The notes under the pieces are model-generated. The model was not told the DNA's origin. It saw only the letters and a program-made list of their open reading frames with translations, and made no database searches. A stretch of DNA of 64,000 bases from the NCBI RefSeq assembly GCF_900635155.1, contig NZ_LR134002.1, positions 1,240,001 through 1,304,000 of the forward strand, read 5' to 3'. Below, in pieces: positions 35,471-44,877 of the stretch. Position 1 is the stretch's first letter. Each line of letters begins with the position of its first letter. The position numbers and the translations under genes were made by a program. The DNA is from Streptococcus sanguinis (lineage in GTDB: Bacteria; Bacillota; Bacilli; Lactobacillales; Streptococcaceae).

Positions 35471-36685
35471 TTACAAGAGCCCTTCAATCAACTCATCCAC
35501 TTCGTCGATCTCAGCTTCTGGTCTGATTTCTGTAATCATAATTCCTGCTACAGCACGTTCTACCAAACCTTCAACATCTAGGCGAGTTTCGTACTTCTCA
35601 GCATTCTTGATTTTCGGATTGGTTTTAGGCCGGTCTGGCGCAAAAATGGTACAGCAGTCTTCAAATGGCTGTATAGAGATTTGGAAAGTATCAATTTTCT
35701 CTGCAATCTCAATTATTTCCAGCTTGTCCATCGTCACAACAGGACGGATAACCGGTGTATTGGTCACGGCATTGATAGCCTGCATACTCTCAATGGTTTG
35801 ACTGGCCACCTGACCAAGACTTTCTCCGTTGATAATGACTTGAGCGCCTCGCTCCTCTCGAATCCGGTCCGTAATCCGCATCATAAAGCGACGAGTCAGT
35901 GTCATCAGGTAGGCTTCTGGAGCCTTGGCCTTGATTTCCTCCTGAATCTCTGTAAAAGGCACTTCGATAAACTGGATGTTGCCACCGAACTTGGTCAATT
36001 TTCGCGTCAAATCTTGAGCTTTTTTCAACGCACCTGGACTGGTGTAAGGCGGACTGGCAAAGTGAACCGCCTCGATATCTACACCGCGCTTGAGAGCAAG
36101 ATAGCCAGCCACCGGTGAGTCAATCCCACCTGAGAGCATGAGCATACCCTTACCTGAAGTACCAACTGGCAAACCTCCGGCACCTCGAATGGTCTCATAG
36201 GAGATATAGGCTGCTTCTTCGCGAATCTCAACGCGCAGTTCAATATCTGGCGCTTTCATTTTGACCTGAACATTTGGAATGGCCATAAAAACAGCGTCTC
36301 CCAGAGTTTGGTTAAGCTCGCGGCTATCTAACTCAAAGCTATGGTCACTGCGCTTGCTGGTAATCTTAAATGTCATCCCTTCCTGATAGACTTGCTTCAT
36401 GATGGTTTGAACAGCTTCAATCAAGGCTGGTACAGACTTTTTAACCCTATAAGATGGTGAGAAATTCTGAATCCCAAAAATCTGCTTGAGTGATTCAGCG
36501 ACCGGCTGATAATCGGTCCCTTGCAGATAGATATGAGTGCGGTCACGGTCGGCCTTGACATGGACCTGCGGATAGATTGATAAGACTGATTGGATATTGC
36601 GTTTGAGTTTGTTGATAAAGCGCATGCGGTTCTTGCCCTTGGTTGAGAGTTCACCGTAGCGTACCATAATTTCTGAATAATGCAT
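35471..36685 (-). CDS. thiI: tRNA 4-thiouridine synthase ThiI
   Basis: Adenylates U8 of tRNA before sulfur insertion, and supplies sulfur for thiazole where that pathway exists. The 404-residue protein has an N-terminal ferredoxin-like and THUMP region (about 1-165) and a PP-loop ATPase domain with [18 protein letters not shown] near 183-200. It lacks the C-terminal rhodanese domain of E. coli ThiI, as in Bacillus. There the neighbouring desulfurase NifZ hands sulfur over directly, and the adjacent desulfurase here fits that. Confidence 0.95.
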   Translation of the reverse strand: MHYSEIMVRYGELSTKGKNRMRFINKLKRNIQSVLSIYPQVHVKADRDRTHIYLQGTDYQPVAESLKQIFGIQNFSPSYRVKKSVPALIEAVQTIMKQVYQEGMTFKITSKRSDHSFELDSRELNQTLGDAVFMAIPNVQVKMKAPDIELRVEIREEAAYISYETIRGAGGLPVGTSGKGMLMLSGGIDSPVAGYLALKRGVDIEAVHFASPPYTSPGALKKAQDLTRKLTKFGGNIQFIEVPFTEIQEEIKAKAPEAYLMTLTRRFMMRITDRIREERGAQVIINGESLGQVASQTIESMQAINAVTNTPVIRPVVTMDKLEIIEIAEKIDTFQISIQPFEDCCTIFAPDRPKTNPKIKNAEKYETRLDVEGLVERAVAGIMITEIRPEAEIDEVDELIEGLL

Positions 36686-36688
36686 TTT

Positions 36689-37831
36689 TTACCTTACTTT
36701 TCTTGTTTTTTCGTAAATAATTTTAAAGTTTGTCAAAAACTGCTCCATCTGACTCATATCGTTGTCAAGATCCAAACTGATACGGACAGCTGTCTGAGCG
36801 AGCGATTTTTCTACTCCCATGGCGATTAAGGTTCCTGCCGGCTTTCCAACCTTAGAAGAGCAGGCACTGGTAGTCGAGATATAAATCTCGTAGTCTTCAA
36901 AAGCATGGACTATAACTTCCCCACGAACCCCCTTGATACCAAAGGTTAGTATATGTGGCGCGAAATCTTCTATGTCTGAGAAAATTACCACATCTGGATA
37001 CTTCTGCAACTCTTCAAGGAGAATCTTCTTCATCTGAGCCGTCCGCTGGGCAGATACTTCTTGCTTTTCCATAGACAGCCTCAGAGCCTTGGCCGTCGCT
37101 GCAATACCAGCTAAATTTTCTGTCGTTGAGCGCTTGTCCGCCTCCTGGCCGCCACCGGTCAAGAGGGGACTGATTTTCTTGCCAGACTTGATATAGACAA
37201 ATCCTACACCCCGAAGACCGTGAAATTTATGACTGGAAAATGTCGCAAAATCCACGCGATCCGTCAGATAAGCAGCTGTTGGAATCTTCGTAACAGCCTG
37301 TACAGCGTCCACATGAAAGGAAATAGTCGGTTTGTTTGCTAGCAGTTCGGATATCTTCTGAATGGGCTGGATACTGCCAATTTCATTATTGACAGCCATG
37401 ATGGAGACCAGAGTAGTGTCTGGTCGAATCAACTCTGCTAACTTGTCTACATTGACAAAACCTGCCTTATCCACTGGGGCAAAATCTATTTCAAACCCTT
37501 GGTTCTGCAACCAGAGGGCTGATTCTTTGACCGCGGGATGCTCAATGTTGGATACGATGATGTGTTTTCCAAAAGGAATCTTTTCAAAAGCAACTCCTTT
37601 AAGCACCCAGTTGTCCCCTTCTGTTCCTCCGGACGTAAAAAAAATCTCCGAAGAAGACTTGCCTAAAAGCTCTGCTATTTGCCTGCGTGAAGCTTCTAAG
37701 AGACGGGTTGCCTGACTGCCTAAACTGTGCAGACTGGATGGATTGCCCCAGATTTTAGAAGCGACCTCTGTGTAAGCGGCCAAAGCCTCAGGATAAGGCT
37801 TGGTTGTCGCTGAATTATCTAAATAAATCAT
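36689..37831 (-). CDS. cysteine desulfurase (NifZ/IscS-like)
   Basis: A PLP enzyme that takes sulfur from cysteine. The 380-residue protein starts at ATG 37831 (MIYLDNSATTKPYPEAL), after AGAGGAAAG. The longer in-frame start would span the promoter. The PLP lysine is in ATFSSHKFHGLRGVG (near 200) and the persulfide cysteine in TTSACSSKVGKP (near 325). It is three bases from thiI, so it is probably the dedicated sulfur donor for tRNA 4-thiouridine rather than for Fe-S clusters (inference from Bacillus NifZ-ThiI). Confidence 0.92.
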   Translation of the reverse strand: MIYLDNSATTKPYPEALAAYTEVASKIWGNPSSLHSLGSQATRLLEASRRQIAELLGKSSSEIFFTSGGTEGDNWVLKGVAFEKIPFGKHIIVSNIEHPAVKESALWLQNQGFEIDFAPVDKAGFVNVDKLAELIRPDTTLVSIMAVNNEIGSIQPIQKISELLANKPTISFHVDAVQAVTKIPTAAYLTDRVDFATFSSHKFHGLRGVGFVYIKSGKKISPLLTGGGQEADKRSTTENLAGIAATAKALRLSMEKQEVSAQRTAQMKKILLEELQKYPDVVIFSDIEDFAPHILTFGIKGVRGEVIVHAFEDYEIYISTTSACSSKVGKPAGTLIAMGVEKSLAQTAVRISLDLDNDMSQMEQFLTNFKIIYEKTRKVR

Positions 37832-37859
37832 GTTCTTTCCTCTAAATTTCAATACTCCT

Positions 37860-37888
37860 ATTGTAACACGAAAGAGAAGCTGGAACAA
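37860..37888 (-). promoter_or_regulatory. promoter of the desulfurase-thiI operon
   Basis: Minus-strand TTGTTC (37883-37888), 17-base spacer, TGT-extended TACAAT (37860-37865). Confidence 0.65.
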
Positions 37889-37896
37889 GAAAGAAA

Positions 37897-37925
37897 AGTC
37901 CTAAATTCTGCTAGAACTTAGGACT
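37897..37925 (-). terminator. fbp terminator
   Basis: AGTCCTAA (37897-37904) and TTAGGACT (37918-37925), with further pairing TTCT/AGAA inside, then CTTTTCTTT on the minus strand. Confidence 0.82.
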
Positions 37926-37930
37926 AAAAA

Positions 37931-39841
37931 TCATCGGTCATAAAACTCATGCAGCAAGCCAAAGAGTTCCTGTTGTTGAGCTAACAAGCTCTGACCTATG
38001 GTAGTAGATTTGATGAGGGTTCGTTCCTCTACATTTTCAATCACCTTTTTCAGAGAGGTCTGAGCAAAAGGAGATTCCACAACTTTTTGAGCATTTTGGA
38101 AAGGTTGATGGGTCACCAGCTGGAAGCCATAGGAATTATTGAGCAGTGAATAGCCGGCCGTTCCAGTTTTCTTCTGATAGGCCTCACACAAACCTCCATC
38201 AATAACGAAGAGCAAACCACCACCTCGAATAGGAGATTCTCCCTTGCCCGTCTTAACTGGAGTATGACCGTTGACCATCCTAGACTCTTGAGAAAAGAGA
38301 CCAAATTCTTCCAAAATCAGCTGACAGACTTTCTCAGAATTACGATAAGAAAAATAAGAATTTTCCACTTCCTTGTGGGTGCCCTTATCTTCAATGAAAT
38401 AACGCTCCAAGGTAGTCATCTTTTCTTTGCCAAACAGGGGTGATAGCTTACCTTTCCAGCAATACCAAATCAAGTCAGTCGACAAATCATCACCCACTTC
38501 CTTGTTCTTGGCCGACTGTCGAATATGATACTCAAAGAAATCCAGCAATTCCTTGCCTGAATAATGGGCTTGATTGAGAATGAAAGGCTGGAATTCTCCT
38601 GACGGCTCCAGAGGAATGCAGCCGTGAAAAAGCAAGTGATGGTTGTAAATCTTATACATAGAGCCCTTGTTCATCAGAAGACTCATATGCTCAGCCATCT
38701 TAAGAGAATTTTGGAATGAGGCCATCATACTGTCTACAGCTTGATTTTCTTCTGGTGTCAAAGCTGACGGATTTTCCGGATTGATAGTTTGGAAGCAGGT
38801 GTTAACCAGGGGATGCTTGGTATCGTCAATCGTAACACTTTCTTCCCAATAATCAATCTTGTCCAGCATCACATGGTCCTGCATCTGGAATTCAGGCCGC
38901 CGTTTGATTAGTTGATTTTCCAGCTTGAACTGGATAATCGCTAAGGCTTGGTGAACCTTTTCCAGTTGCAGAATTTCCTCATCTGAAAACTCCTGCTCTC
39001 TAGCACCAAGAATAGGCCTAAACTTGGGATTAGACTGGTAAGTCTTGTCCGCAAAAAGAGTCAAGGAGCGCAGGTTTAAACCATAATCTTTCTCGATATC
39101 CCAGAGATAGCCATAGCGAGCTGCAATGCGCAGCACATTGAGCAAGCAAGCCTTGGAACCAAAAAAGGCTCCCATCCAGATAATGTCGTGATTACCCCAC
39201 TGAATATCAAGAGAGTGAAAATGCTGCAGTTCATCCATGACCTGAGCACTGCCAGCTCCTCGGTCAAAAATATCTCCAACCACATGCAGATGGTCAATCA
39301 ACAACTGCCGAATACTTCGGGCTAAGCCTAAGATAAAAGGCACCGCTTCCCGCAATTCAATCACATAAGTCAAGATATTCTCAAAATAGGATTTTTTATC
39401 AGCCAAAGCCCTGTCACTATAGAGGAGCTCCTCGATAATATAGGCATACTGGGGCGGCAAGGCTTTCCTGACCTTGGAGCGACTGTATTTCGCACCTGCA
39501 AAAGCCAGCAAGTTCAAGAGCTGTGGAATAGTTTCCTGATACCAGTCTTGACCTTTAGTTTCTTCCCCCAGCACAAGCTCAGGATAGGAAACCAGCGCTG
39601 ACAGCCGATCCTTATGAGCTTCTGACAAGCTGTCCCCAAAACAGTCCTTAATTTTCTCATTGAGGATACCTGCACAGCTTCTCAAAATATAGTCAAAAGC
39701 AGCAAACTCCCCGTGAATGTCACTGATATACAGCTCCGTACCTTTGGGCAAGTTTAAAATTGCCTCCAGGTTGGTCAGCTCTGTAATGACCTTCTGCCGA
39801 CTATCAAATTCTTTCAGTAAAATACGCTTATATTGCTCCAT
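37931..39841 (-). CDS. fbp: fructose-1,6-bisphosphatase, class III
   Basis: Dephosphorylates fructose-1,6-bisphosphate in gluconeogenesis. At 636 residues it is the Firmicute class III enzyme, a metallophosphoesterase. The metal-binding blocks are YISDIHGEF near 37-45, VGDIFDRGAG near 190, WGNHDIIWMGA near 215 and VNGHTPVK near 525. It lies downstream of ppsR and the CcpN-like gene on the same strand (41-base gap), with its own terminator. With the adjacent ppdK it gives two reactions that reverse glycolysis. Confidence 0.95.
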   Translation of the reverse strand: MEQYKRILLKEFDSRQKVITELTNLEAILNLPKGTELYISDIHGEFAAFDYILRSCAGILNEKIKDCFGDSLSEAHKDRLSALVSYPELVLGEETKGQDWYQETIPQLLNLLAFAGAKYSRSKVRKALPPQYAYIIEELLYSDRALADKKSYFENILTYVIELREAVPFILGLARSIRQLLIDHLHVVGDIFDRGAGSAQVMDELQHFHSLDIQWGNHDIIWMGAFFGSKACLLNVLRIAARYGYLWDIEKDYGLNLRSLTLFADKTYQSNPKFRPILGAREQEFSDEEILQLEKVHQALAIIQFKLENQLIKRRPEFQMQDHVMLDKIDYWEESVTIDDTKHPLVNTCFQTINPENPSALTPEENQAVDSMMASFQNSLKMAEHMSLLMNKGSMYKIYNHHLLFHGCIPLEPSGEFQPFILNQAHYSGKELLDFFEYHIRQSAKNKEVGDDLSTDLIWYCWKGKLSPLFGKEKMTTLERYFIEDKGTHKEVENSYFSYRNSEKVCQLILEEFGLFSQESRMVNGHTPVKTGKGESPIRGGGLLFVIDGGLCEAYQKKTGTAGYSLLNNSYGFQLVTHQPFQNAQKVVESPFAQTSLKKVIENVEERTLIKSTTIGQSLLAQQQELFGLLHEFYDR

Positions 39842-39882
39842 CTTCAGCCCTCACTCTATAACCGCTCTCTCAATCTTCTCTC

Positions 39883-40701
39883 TTATCTCAATTTCTTCAA
39901 ATGATCTTCAATCAAGAAAGCCGTTTCCTCGATTGATTTATCGGTGATATTGATGACATGAGCCCGATACTTTTTAAAGACTTCTTTTGAGTAGTCTAGT
40001 TCTTCGTATATCTTTTCCAGATCTGTGTAGCTGGTCGACTGGGTCAATCCCAGAGAATTCAAGCGATTACTGCGTATCTTAGACAGTTTTTCTGGCTCAC
40101 ATAAGAGACCGATAATACGCTCTGAATCAACTTTTTCCAAGACCTGAGGCAGAGGGACTTCTGGAATCAAAGGCAGGTTAGAAACCTTGTATCCTTTATT
40201 TGCCAGATAAATACTTAGTGGCGTTTTGGATGTACGGGAGACACCCAAGAGCACCAAATCCGAATCTAAAAATCCTTGTGGTGCCTTGCCATCGTCATAT
40301 TTGACCGCAAACTCAATAGCAGAGATTTTATTAAAATACTCAGTGTCCAGCCGGTGCAAGGTACCCGGCACCTCTATAGGACTGGTGCCTGTCTTTTCCT
40401 TGATAATCTCAAAAAATGGATGCATCAAATCCAGATAAGCAAGACCATTGGCCTGACTAAACTCCCTAGCTACTGCTGCTAGCTTGCCATCAACCAGAGT
40501 GCTAATAACAAGGGCATCGTCCTTGATGGCATCGCGCAGAATATCCAGCAATTCTTCTTCCTTGTTGATAAATGGAAAACGATAGCTGTTATTAAAAATA
40601 ATATCTGGGTATTGGGCTGTCACTGCAGACAATAGCTTCTGCGAAGTTCCCCCCAAAGAATCTGAAATGCTGTAAACAATAATTTCTTTCTTCATGTTCA
40701 T
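39883..40701 (-). CDS. ppsR: pyruvate, phosphate dikinase regulatory protein (kinase/phosphorylase)
   Basis: Bifunctional enzyme that inactivates PPDK by ADP-dependent threonine phosphorylation and reactivates it by phosphorolysis (DUF299 family). The 272-residue protein has the P-loop GVSRTSKT at 153-160, DSLGGTSQ near 14-21 and a C-terminal RSTSYTDLE-like block (LTQSTSYTDLEKIYEELDYS). Its likely target is Thr450 next to catalytic His452 of the divergent ppdK. It starts five bases after the CcpN-like stop. Confidence 0.93.
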   Translation of the reverse strand: MNMKKEIIVYSISDSLGGTSQKLLSAVTAQYPDIIFNNSYRFPFINKEEELLDILRDAIKDDALVISTLVDGKLAAVAREFSQANGLAYLDLMHPFFEIIKEKTGTSPIEVPGTLHRLDTEYFNKISAIEFAVKYDDGKAPQGFLDSDLVLLGVSRTSKTPLSIYLANKGYKVSNLPLIPEVPLPQVLEKVDSERIIGLLCEPEKLSKIRSNRLNSLGLTQSTSYTDLEKIYEELDYSKEVFKKYRAHVINITDKSIEETAFLIEDHLKKLR

Positions 40702-40706
40702 TCCTC

Positions 40707-41336
40707 TTATCTATTAACCTCAGCGCTTCTGGCCTCTTGAATAATATAATCCAGCAGTGCTGACTTGGTCACAGTTCCTAAAATTTTACGCTCATTATCC
40801 TCATCGATTACCGGCAGTGAATCAATGGCAAAATCCTGCAAAACTGCTGCCGCTTCCAAAATGTTCATATCCTTGTAGCAAGTTTTAATATGGGGCATTC
40901 GGGTCATGCAGACCGCTACAGGTGTGCTGTCAATGTTAGTATTGAGCGAAGCCCGCAGTAAGTCCTTACGCGACAAAATACCCAAGAGCAACTTATGCTC
41001 ATCAATGACATAGAGAACATCCGCATCATACATAAATAAGGTAATAATGGCATCTTGAATAAAGGAATCATGAGATACCAAAACAGGCGAAGTCATAATC
41101 TCTGCCACTTCCTTTCGAAAGGTATCAAAAAAGAAAAGCGTCTCTAAATCCGAACCTGAGTACGCGTAACCAACTTTAGGCGTAGCTTTTAAAATCCCAA
41201 CCAAGGTCAGAAAAGACAGGTCCGAGCGCAAGGTCGCCCGAGAAATATCTAGTAATTCAGAGATTTTCTCACCGCTGAGTGGCTGGTGTTCTTTTACAAT
41301 TTCTACAATTTTCTTTTGCCGTTCACTTAATTTCAA
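40707..41336 (-). CDS. ccpN: CcpN-like HTH and CBS-domain transcriptional repressor
   Basis: A 209-residue regulator with an N-terminal winged HTH (about 1-62; SGEKISELLDISRATLRSDLSFL) and two CBS domains (about 75-200), which usually sense adenine nucleotides. In Bacillus subtilis CcpN represses gluconeogenic genes in glucose and is encoded beside a ppsR-type gene, so the same job on ppdK and fbp is probable (inference). The start is a TTG at 41336 with AAAGGAG ten bases upstream; no better start was seen. The 5' leader is about 110 bases. Confidence 0.88.
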   Translation of the reverse strand: MKLSERQKKIVEIVKEHQPLSGEKISELLDISRATLRSDLSFLTLVGILKATPKVGYAYSGSDLETLFFFDTFRKEVAEIMTSPVLVSHDSFIQDAIITLFMYDADVLYVIDEHKLLLGILSRKDLLRASLNTNIDSTPVAVCMTRMPHIKTCYKDMNILEAAAVLQDFAIDSLPVIDEDNERKILGTVTKSALLDYIIQEARSAEVNR

Positions 41337-41454
41337 ATAAGACTGACTCCTTTTTTCGTTATAAATAGATGATTAGCTTGATTTCGCCTAAAATTTAGGA
41401 ATTATTGCTCATATTTCATTTTCAAACATTCAAATAATCATCATTTTGTAACAC

Positions 41455-41482
41455 ATTATAACAAAAAAAGAAAAATTGTCAA
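41455..41482 (-). promoter_or_regulatory. promoter of the ccpN-ppsR-fbp operon
   Basis: Minus-strand TTGACA (41477-41482), 16-base spacer, TGT-extended TATAAT (41455-41460). Near-consensus and back to back with the ppdK promoter. Confidence 0.82.
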
Positions 41483-41504
41483 TAAAATAGGATGCTTTTT
41501 TCGG

Positions 41505-41561
41505 TTGACAAATATATGTGATGTATATTACAATGTATTTGTCCTACAATATGACACATAT
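41505..41561 (+). promoter_or_regulatory. ppdK promoter with candidate operators
   Basis: TTGACA (41505-41510), 18-base spacer, TACAAT (41529-41534). ATATGTG (41514-41520) lies in the spacer, and the inverted repeat ATATG-ACA-CATAT (41549-41561), which reads ATATGTG on the other strand, lies just after the start point. Both are candidate CcpN-like sites. Confidence 0.65.
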
Positions 41562-41582
41562 TTCATAATTTTGGAGGTAAAT

Positions 41583-44204
41583 ATGGCGAAATGGATTTAC
41601 TCCTTCGAGGAAGGATGTGCAGATGACAAAGCCCTGCTTGGCGGAAAAGGAGCCAACCTAGCTGAAATGACCAATTTGGGACTGCCTGTCCCTCCAGGTT
41701 TTACTATTACCACAGAAAGCTGTATCGAATATTTAGAAAGTCCTTTTTTCTTTGAATCTTCTTTAAAAGAAGATGTTTTGAAAGCGATTACCGAATTAGA
41801 AGAGAAAACCGGTAAATATTTCAGTGGCAACGACTCTGCCTTGCTCTTAGTGTCTGTTCGAAGCGGAGCTAAGTTTTCCATGCCGGGCATGATGGACACT
41901 ATTCTCAATCTAGGACTCAATGACTTAAGAACCCAGACTCTGGCTGAGCAGACTAATGCTGACTTTGCCTACAACTGCTACCGCCGTCTGCTGCAAATGT
42001 TTGCTGATGTAGTTTATGGCATTTCCAAGGATGAGTTCGATGATCTCTTGGGCTATTTTGAAAAGAATGCTGGGAAACAGGCCAAGGATTTCACACCGGA
42101 AGAACATCAGGCGTTGATTGAGCAGTATAAGCAGCTTTATCGTGAGCATCATCAGACCTTCCCCCAAAGTTCTAAAGAACAGCTCTATGCTGCTATCAAG
42201 GCGGTCTTCAAGTCTTGGAATAACCCTAGAGCTAAGGTTTACCGCAACTTGAATGATATTCCTCATGACTTAGGAACGGCGGTTAATGTCCAAGCCATGG
42301 TTTTCGGAAATAGCGACCAAGCCAGTGGTACAGGAGTTGTCTTCACGAGAAACCCTGCCAGTGGTGAGCATCAGCTATTTGGCGAATTTTTGCTCAATGC
42401 ACAAGGAGAGGATGTCGTAGCCGGCATTCGAACCCCTGAGCCAATCGCTGCACTTGAGACAGCTCTCCCTCAGGCCTATGCAGCTTTCCAAGACTATGCT
42501 AAGATTCTCGAAAACCACTATAAAGACATGCAAGATATCGAATTTACCATCGAAAAGGGTAAACTCTATATTCTCCAAACTAGAAACGGCAAACGAACAG
42601 CCAAGGCTTCTTTGAAAATCGCCTTAGATCTGGTAGACGAGGGCATTATCAGCAAAAAAGAAGCCCTCCAGCGCGTATCTCCTGCTACGATTAGCCAGCT
42701 CATCCATCCTGTATTTGAAGAAAAAGCTCTGCAAGATGCTCCTTTCTTGGCTCAAGGACTGCCAGCAAGCCCTGGTGCTGCAACTGGCGAGATTGTCTTT
42801 ACAGCTGAGCGCGCCAAAGACTACCACTCCTTGGGTAAAAAGGTCATTTTAGTCCGTCAGGAAACTTCCCCTGAAGACATTGAGGGCATGGTTGTCAGCC
42901 AAGCCATCGTAACCAGTCAGGGCGGTATGACCTCTCACGCAGCTGTCGTAGCTCGGGGAATGGGAACCTGCTGTGTGGCTGGCTGTGGAGAGCTGACCAT
43001 CAGCGAGGAAAGCAAAACTGTTTCCTGTGGAAGTCTTGTTTTGACTGAGGGTGATGTCATTTCAGTTGATGGCAGCACGGGGCGCATTTATAGCGGAGAG
43101 ATTCCGACTGTCCTAGTCGAAAATGACAAAGAACTCCAACGACTGCTTTCATGGGCAGATAAAGTCGCACAGCTCAAAGTCCGTGCCAACGCAGAGACCG
43201 TTCAAGATCTGAAAACAGCTATTAAGTTTGGGGCAAAGGGCATTGGTCTAGCTCGTACCGAACACATGTTCTTTGGTCAAGAGAGGATTCTGGAAATGCG
43301 GCGCCTGATCCTGGCTGACAATGAATTGGAAACTAGATCCGCCCTCAAAAAACTGCTGGAGTTCCAAGAAAATGACTTTTATCAAATGTTCCAAGCAGTT
43401 CAGGACAAACCGATGATTATACGACTTTTGGATCCACCAATGCATGAATTTCTACCTAAAGATTCACAGGAAATCAAGGCTTTGGCTGACAAACTACACA
43501 AATCGCCAGAAAAACTGACTCGCCGCATTGAACAGCTGCAGGAAAGCAATCCTATGCTGGGTCACCGCGGCTGTCGCCTGGGGATTACGCAACCAGAGAT
43601 TTACAAAATGCAGGTCGAAGCCGTCTTCAAGAGTGCTATCAAGCTGAGTCAGGAAGGATTGACCGTCAAGCCAGAAATCATGGTTCCGCTGATTGCAGAC
43701 AAAGCTGAGCTGGACTCTGTCAAAGTCTTTCTCATCCAACATATCAACAAGCTCTTTAGGCATCAAGGTCAGGAGCCTTTCCCTTATGAAATTGGAACCA
43801 TGATCGAACTCCCACGTGCCTGTCTGGTTGCAGACCAGCTGGCTCAGGAAGCGGACTTCTTCAGCTTTGGTACTAACGACCTGACCCAGATGACCTATGG
43901 CTTCTCACGGGATGATATTGGAAAATTCATCAGCCATTATAAGGAGAAAGAAATCCTTCCTTTTGATCCTTTCCAAAGTGTTGACCAGGACGGCGTTGGT
44001 GAATTGATGCGGATAGCCATCAGCAAGGGCCGTCAAGTCAAGCCCGACCTTCCTATCGGCATCTGCGGTGAGGTCGGTGGCGATCCGGCTTCCATCCCCT
44101 TCTTCCAAGAAATTGGTGTCACCTACGTCTCCTGCTCTCCTTATCGGGTTCCAGCAGCAAGACTGGCTGTCGCTCAAGCGGCACTCCAAGATGAAAAGGC
44201 GTAA
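41583..44204 (+). CDS. ppdK: pyruvate, phosphate dikinase
   Basis: Interconverts pyruvate, ATP and phosphate with PEP, AMP and pyrophosphate, allowing PEP synthesis from pyruvate. The start is ATG 41583 (MAKWIYSFEEG, 873 residues) after TTTTGGAGG; an upstream in-frame ATG lies within the promoter. The ATP-grasp domain is about 1-340 (LLGGKGANLAEM, SVRSGAKFSMPGMM). The swivelling domain carries GGMTSHAAVVARG, with phospho-His452 and regulatory Thr450. The C-terminal barrel has SFGTNDLTQMTYGFSRDD and the catalytic cysteine in IGICGEVGGDP. It is divergent from ccpN-ppsR-fbp. Confidence 0.97.
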   Translation: MAKWIYSFEEGCADDKALLGGKGANLAEMTNLGLPVPPGFTITTESCIEYLESPFFFESSLKEDVLKAITELEEKTGKYFSGNDSALLLVSVRSGAKFSMPGMMDTILNLGLNDLRTQTLAEQTNADFAYNCYRRLLQMFADVVYGISKDEFDDLLGYFEKNAGKQAKDFTPEEHQALIEQYKQLYREHHQTFPQSSKEQLYAAIKAVFKSWNNPRAKVYRNLNDIPHDLGTAVNVQAMVFGNSDQASGTGVVFTRNPASGEHQLFGEFLLNAQGEDVVAGIRTPEPIAALETALPQAYAAFQDYAKILENHYKDMQDIEFTIEKGKLYILQTRNGKRTAKASLKIALDLVDEGIISKKEALQRVSPATISQLIHPVFEEKALQDAPFLAQGLPASPGAATGEIVFTAERAKDYHSLGKKVILVRQETSPEDIEGMVVSQAIVTSQGGMTSHAAVVARGMGTCCVAGCGELTISEESKTVSCGSLVLTEGDVISVDGSTGRIYSGEIPTVLVENDKELQRLLSWADKVAQLKVRANAETVQDLKTAIKFGAKGIGLARTEHMFFGQERILEMRRLILADNELETRSALKKLLEFQENDFYQMFQAVQDKPMIIRLLDPPMHEFLPKDSQEIKALADKLHKSPEKLTRRIEQLQESNPMLGHRGCRLGITQPEIYKMQVEAVFKSAIKLSQEGLTVKPEIMVPLIADKAELDSVKVFLIQHINKLFRHQGQEPFPYEIGTMIELPRACLVADQLAQEADFFSFGTNDLTQMTYGFSRDDIGKFISHYKEKEILPFDPFQSVDQDGVGELMRIAISKGRQVKPDLPIGICGEVGGDPASIPFFQEIGVTYVSCSPYRVPAARLAVAQAALQDEKA

Positions 44205-44224
44205 TTACTTTGCTATTCTAGCTC

Positions 44225-44264
44225 AAGAAGCTGCTCAATCCAAATTTGAGTAGCTTCTTTTCTT
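44225..44264 (+). terminator. ppdK terminator
   Basis: 14-base arms at 44225-44238 and 44246-44259 with one mismatch, then TTTTCTT. Confidence 0.8.
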
Positions 44265-44313
44265 AACAGCAATCTTCTGTGTGCGTTTTCATAGATAAAA
44301 ATTTGATTTTTTT

Positions 44314-44342
44314 AAGACATTTTCAGATAAAAAACGTATAAT
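44314..44342 (+). promoter_or_regulatory. promoter of the 44390 gene
   Basis: AAGACA (44314-44319), 17-base spacer, TATAAT (44337-44342). AAAGGAG precedes the ATG. Confidence 0.65.
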
Positions 44343-44389
44343 GAGAGATGAGACATCAATTGAAATTTTAAAAGGAGATTCTTTCGAGC

Positions 44390-44806
44390 ATGGAAAACTA
44401 TTCTCGCAGTAATAAAAACAAGACAAAATCATCTAAAAAACCTACTAAACAGCATATTAAAACCGGCCTTTCAGCCTTCCAAAAGACTATTGCAACGATT
44501 GCCAGTATCTTATCCATCATCATTGCCAGCATCACGATCATGAATCTGACCAGTCATAAGGATGAAAAATCAAAATCGGATACCAGCAGCTCTACTGCAA
44601 CGACTACCATTATCAAGGAAATCGAAAAAGAAACAAGCAGCCCTGCTTCAACGGCTGCAACTGATACTGCTGCTTCCAGCAGCGATACAGCAGCGGTTGA
44701 GACTAGTGCATCTAGCTCTGCAGCAGATACAGCAGCAGGCGACACTACTGCTTCTAGCTCTGCGGCAGACACTGCAACCAATACACAGACAGAAGCTTCA
44801 AACTAA
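44390..44806 (+). CDS. DUF6556-like single-pass membrane protein with Ser/Ala/Thr-rich tail
   Basis: A 138-residue protein with a basic N-terminus (about 1-30) and one membrane segment (about 31-52: FQKTIATIASILSIIIASIT). The extracellular tail is low-complexity Ser, Ala, Thr and Asp, with repeated SSSAADTA units. I recall a similar protein with a conserved basic-plus-TM head near the pot operon in other streptococci (DUF6556). The tail has unusual composition and may vary in length between strains. Function unknown. It has its own promoter and terminator. Confidence 0.75.
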   Translation: MENYSRSNKNKTKSSKKPTKQHIKTGLSAFQKTIATIASILSIIIASITIMNLTSHKDEKSKSDTSSSTATTTIIKEIEKETSSPASTAATDTAASSSDTAAVETSASSSAADTAAGDTTASSSAADTATNTQTEASN

Positions 44807-44814
44807 ACAAGCAG

Positions 44815-44850
44815 AAAACGCCCAGCTCATTGAGCCAGGCGTTTTTCTTG
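44815..44850. terminator. bidirectional terminator between the DUF6556-like gene and potD
   Basis: AAAACGCC (44815-44822) and GGCGTTTT (44838-44845), with an inner stem GCTCA-T-TGAGC. T-rich on both outer sides, so it can end both convergent transcripts. Confidence 0.88.
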
Positions 44851-44877
44851 TATTCATCAAGTAAGCTTATTAGACTA

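Noticed and set aside
41597..44189. Many long antisense reading frames across ppdK
   Set aside because: They are mirror frames of a strongly coding gene with PPDK motifs throughout, and have no ribosome sites of their own.
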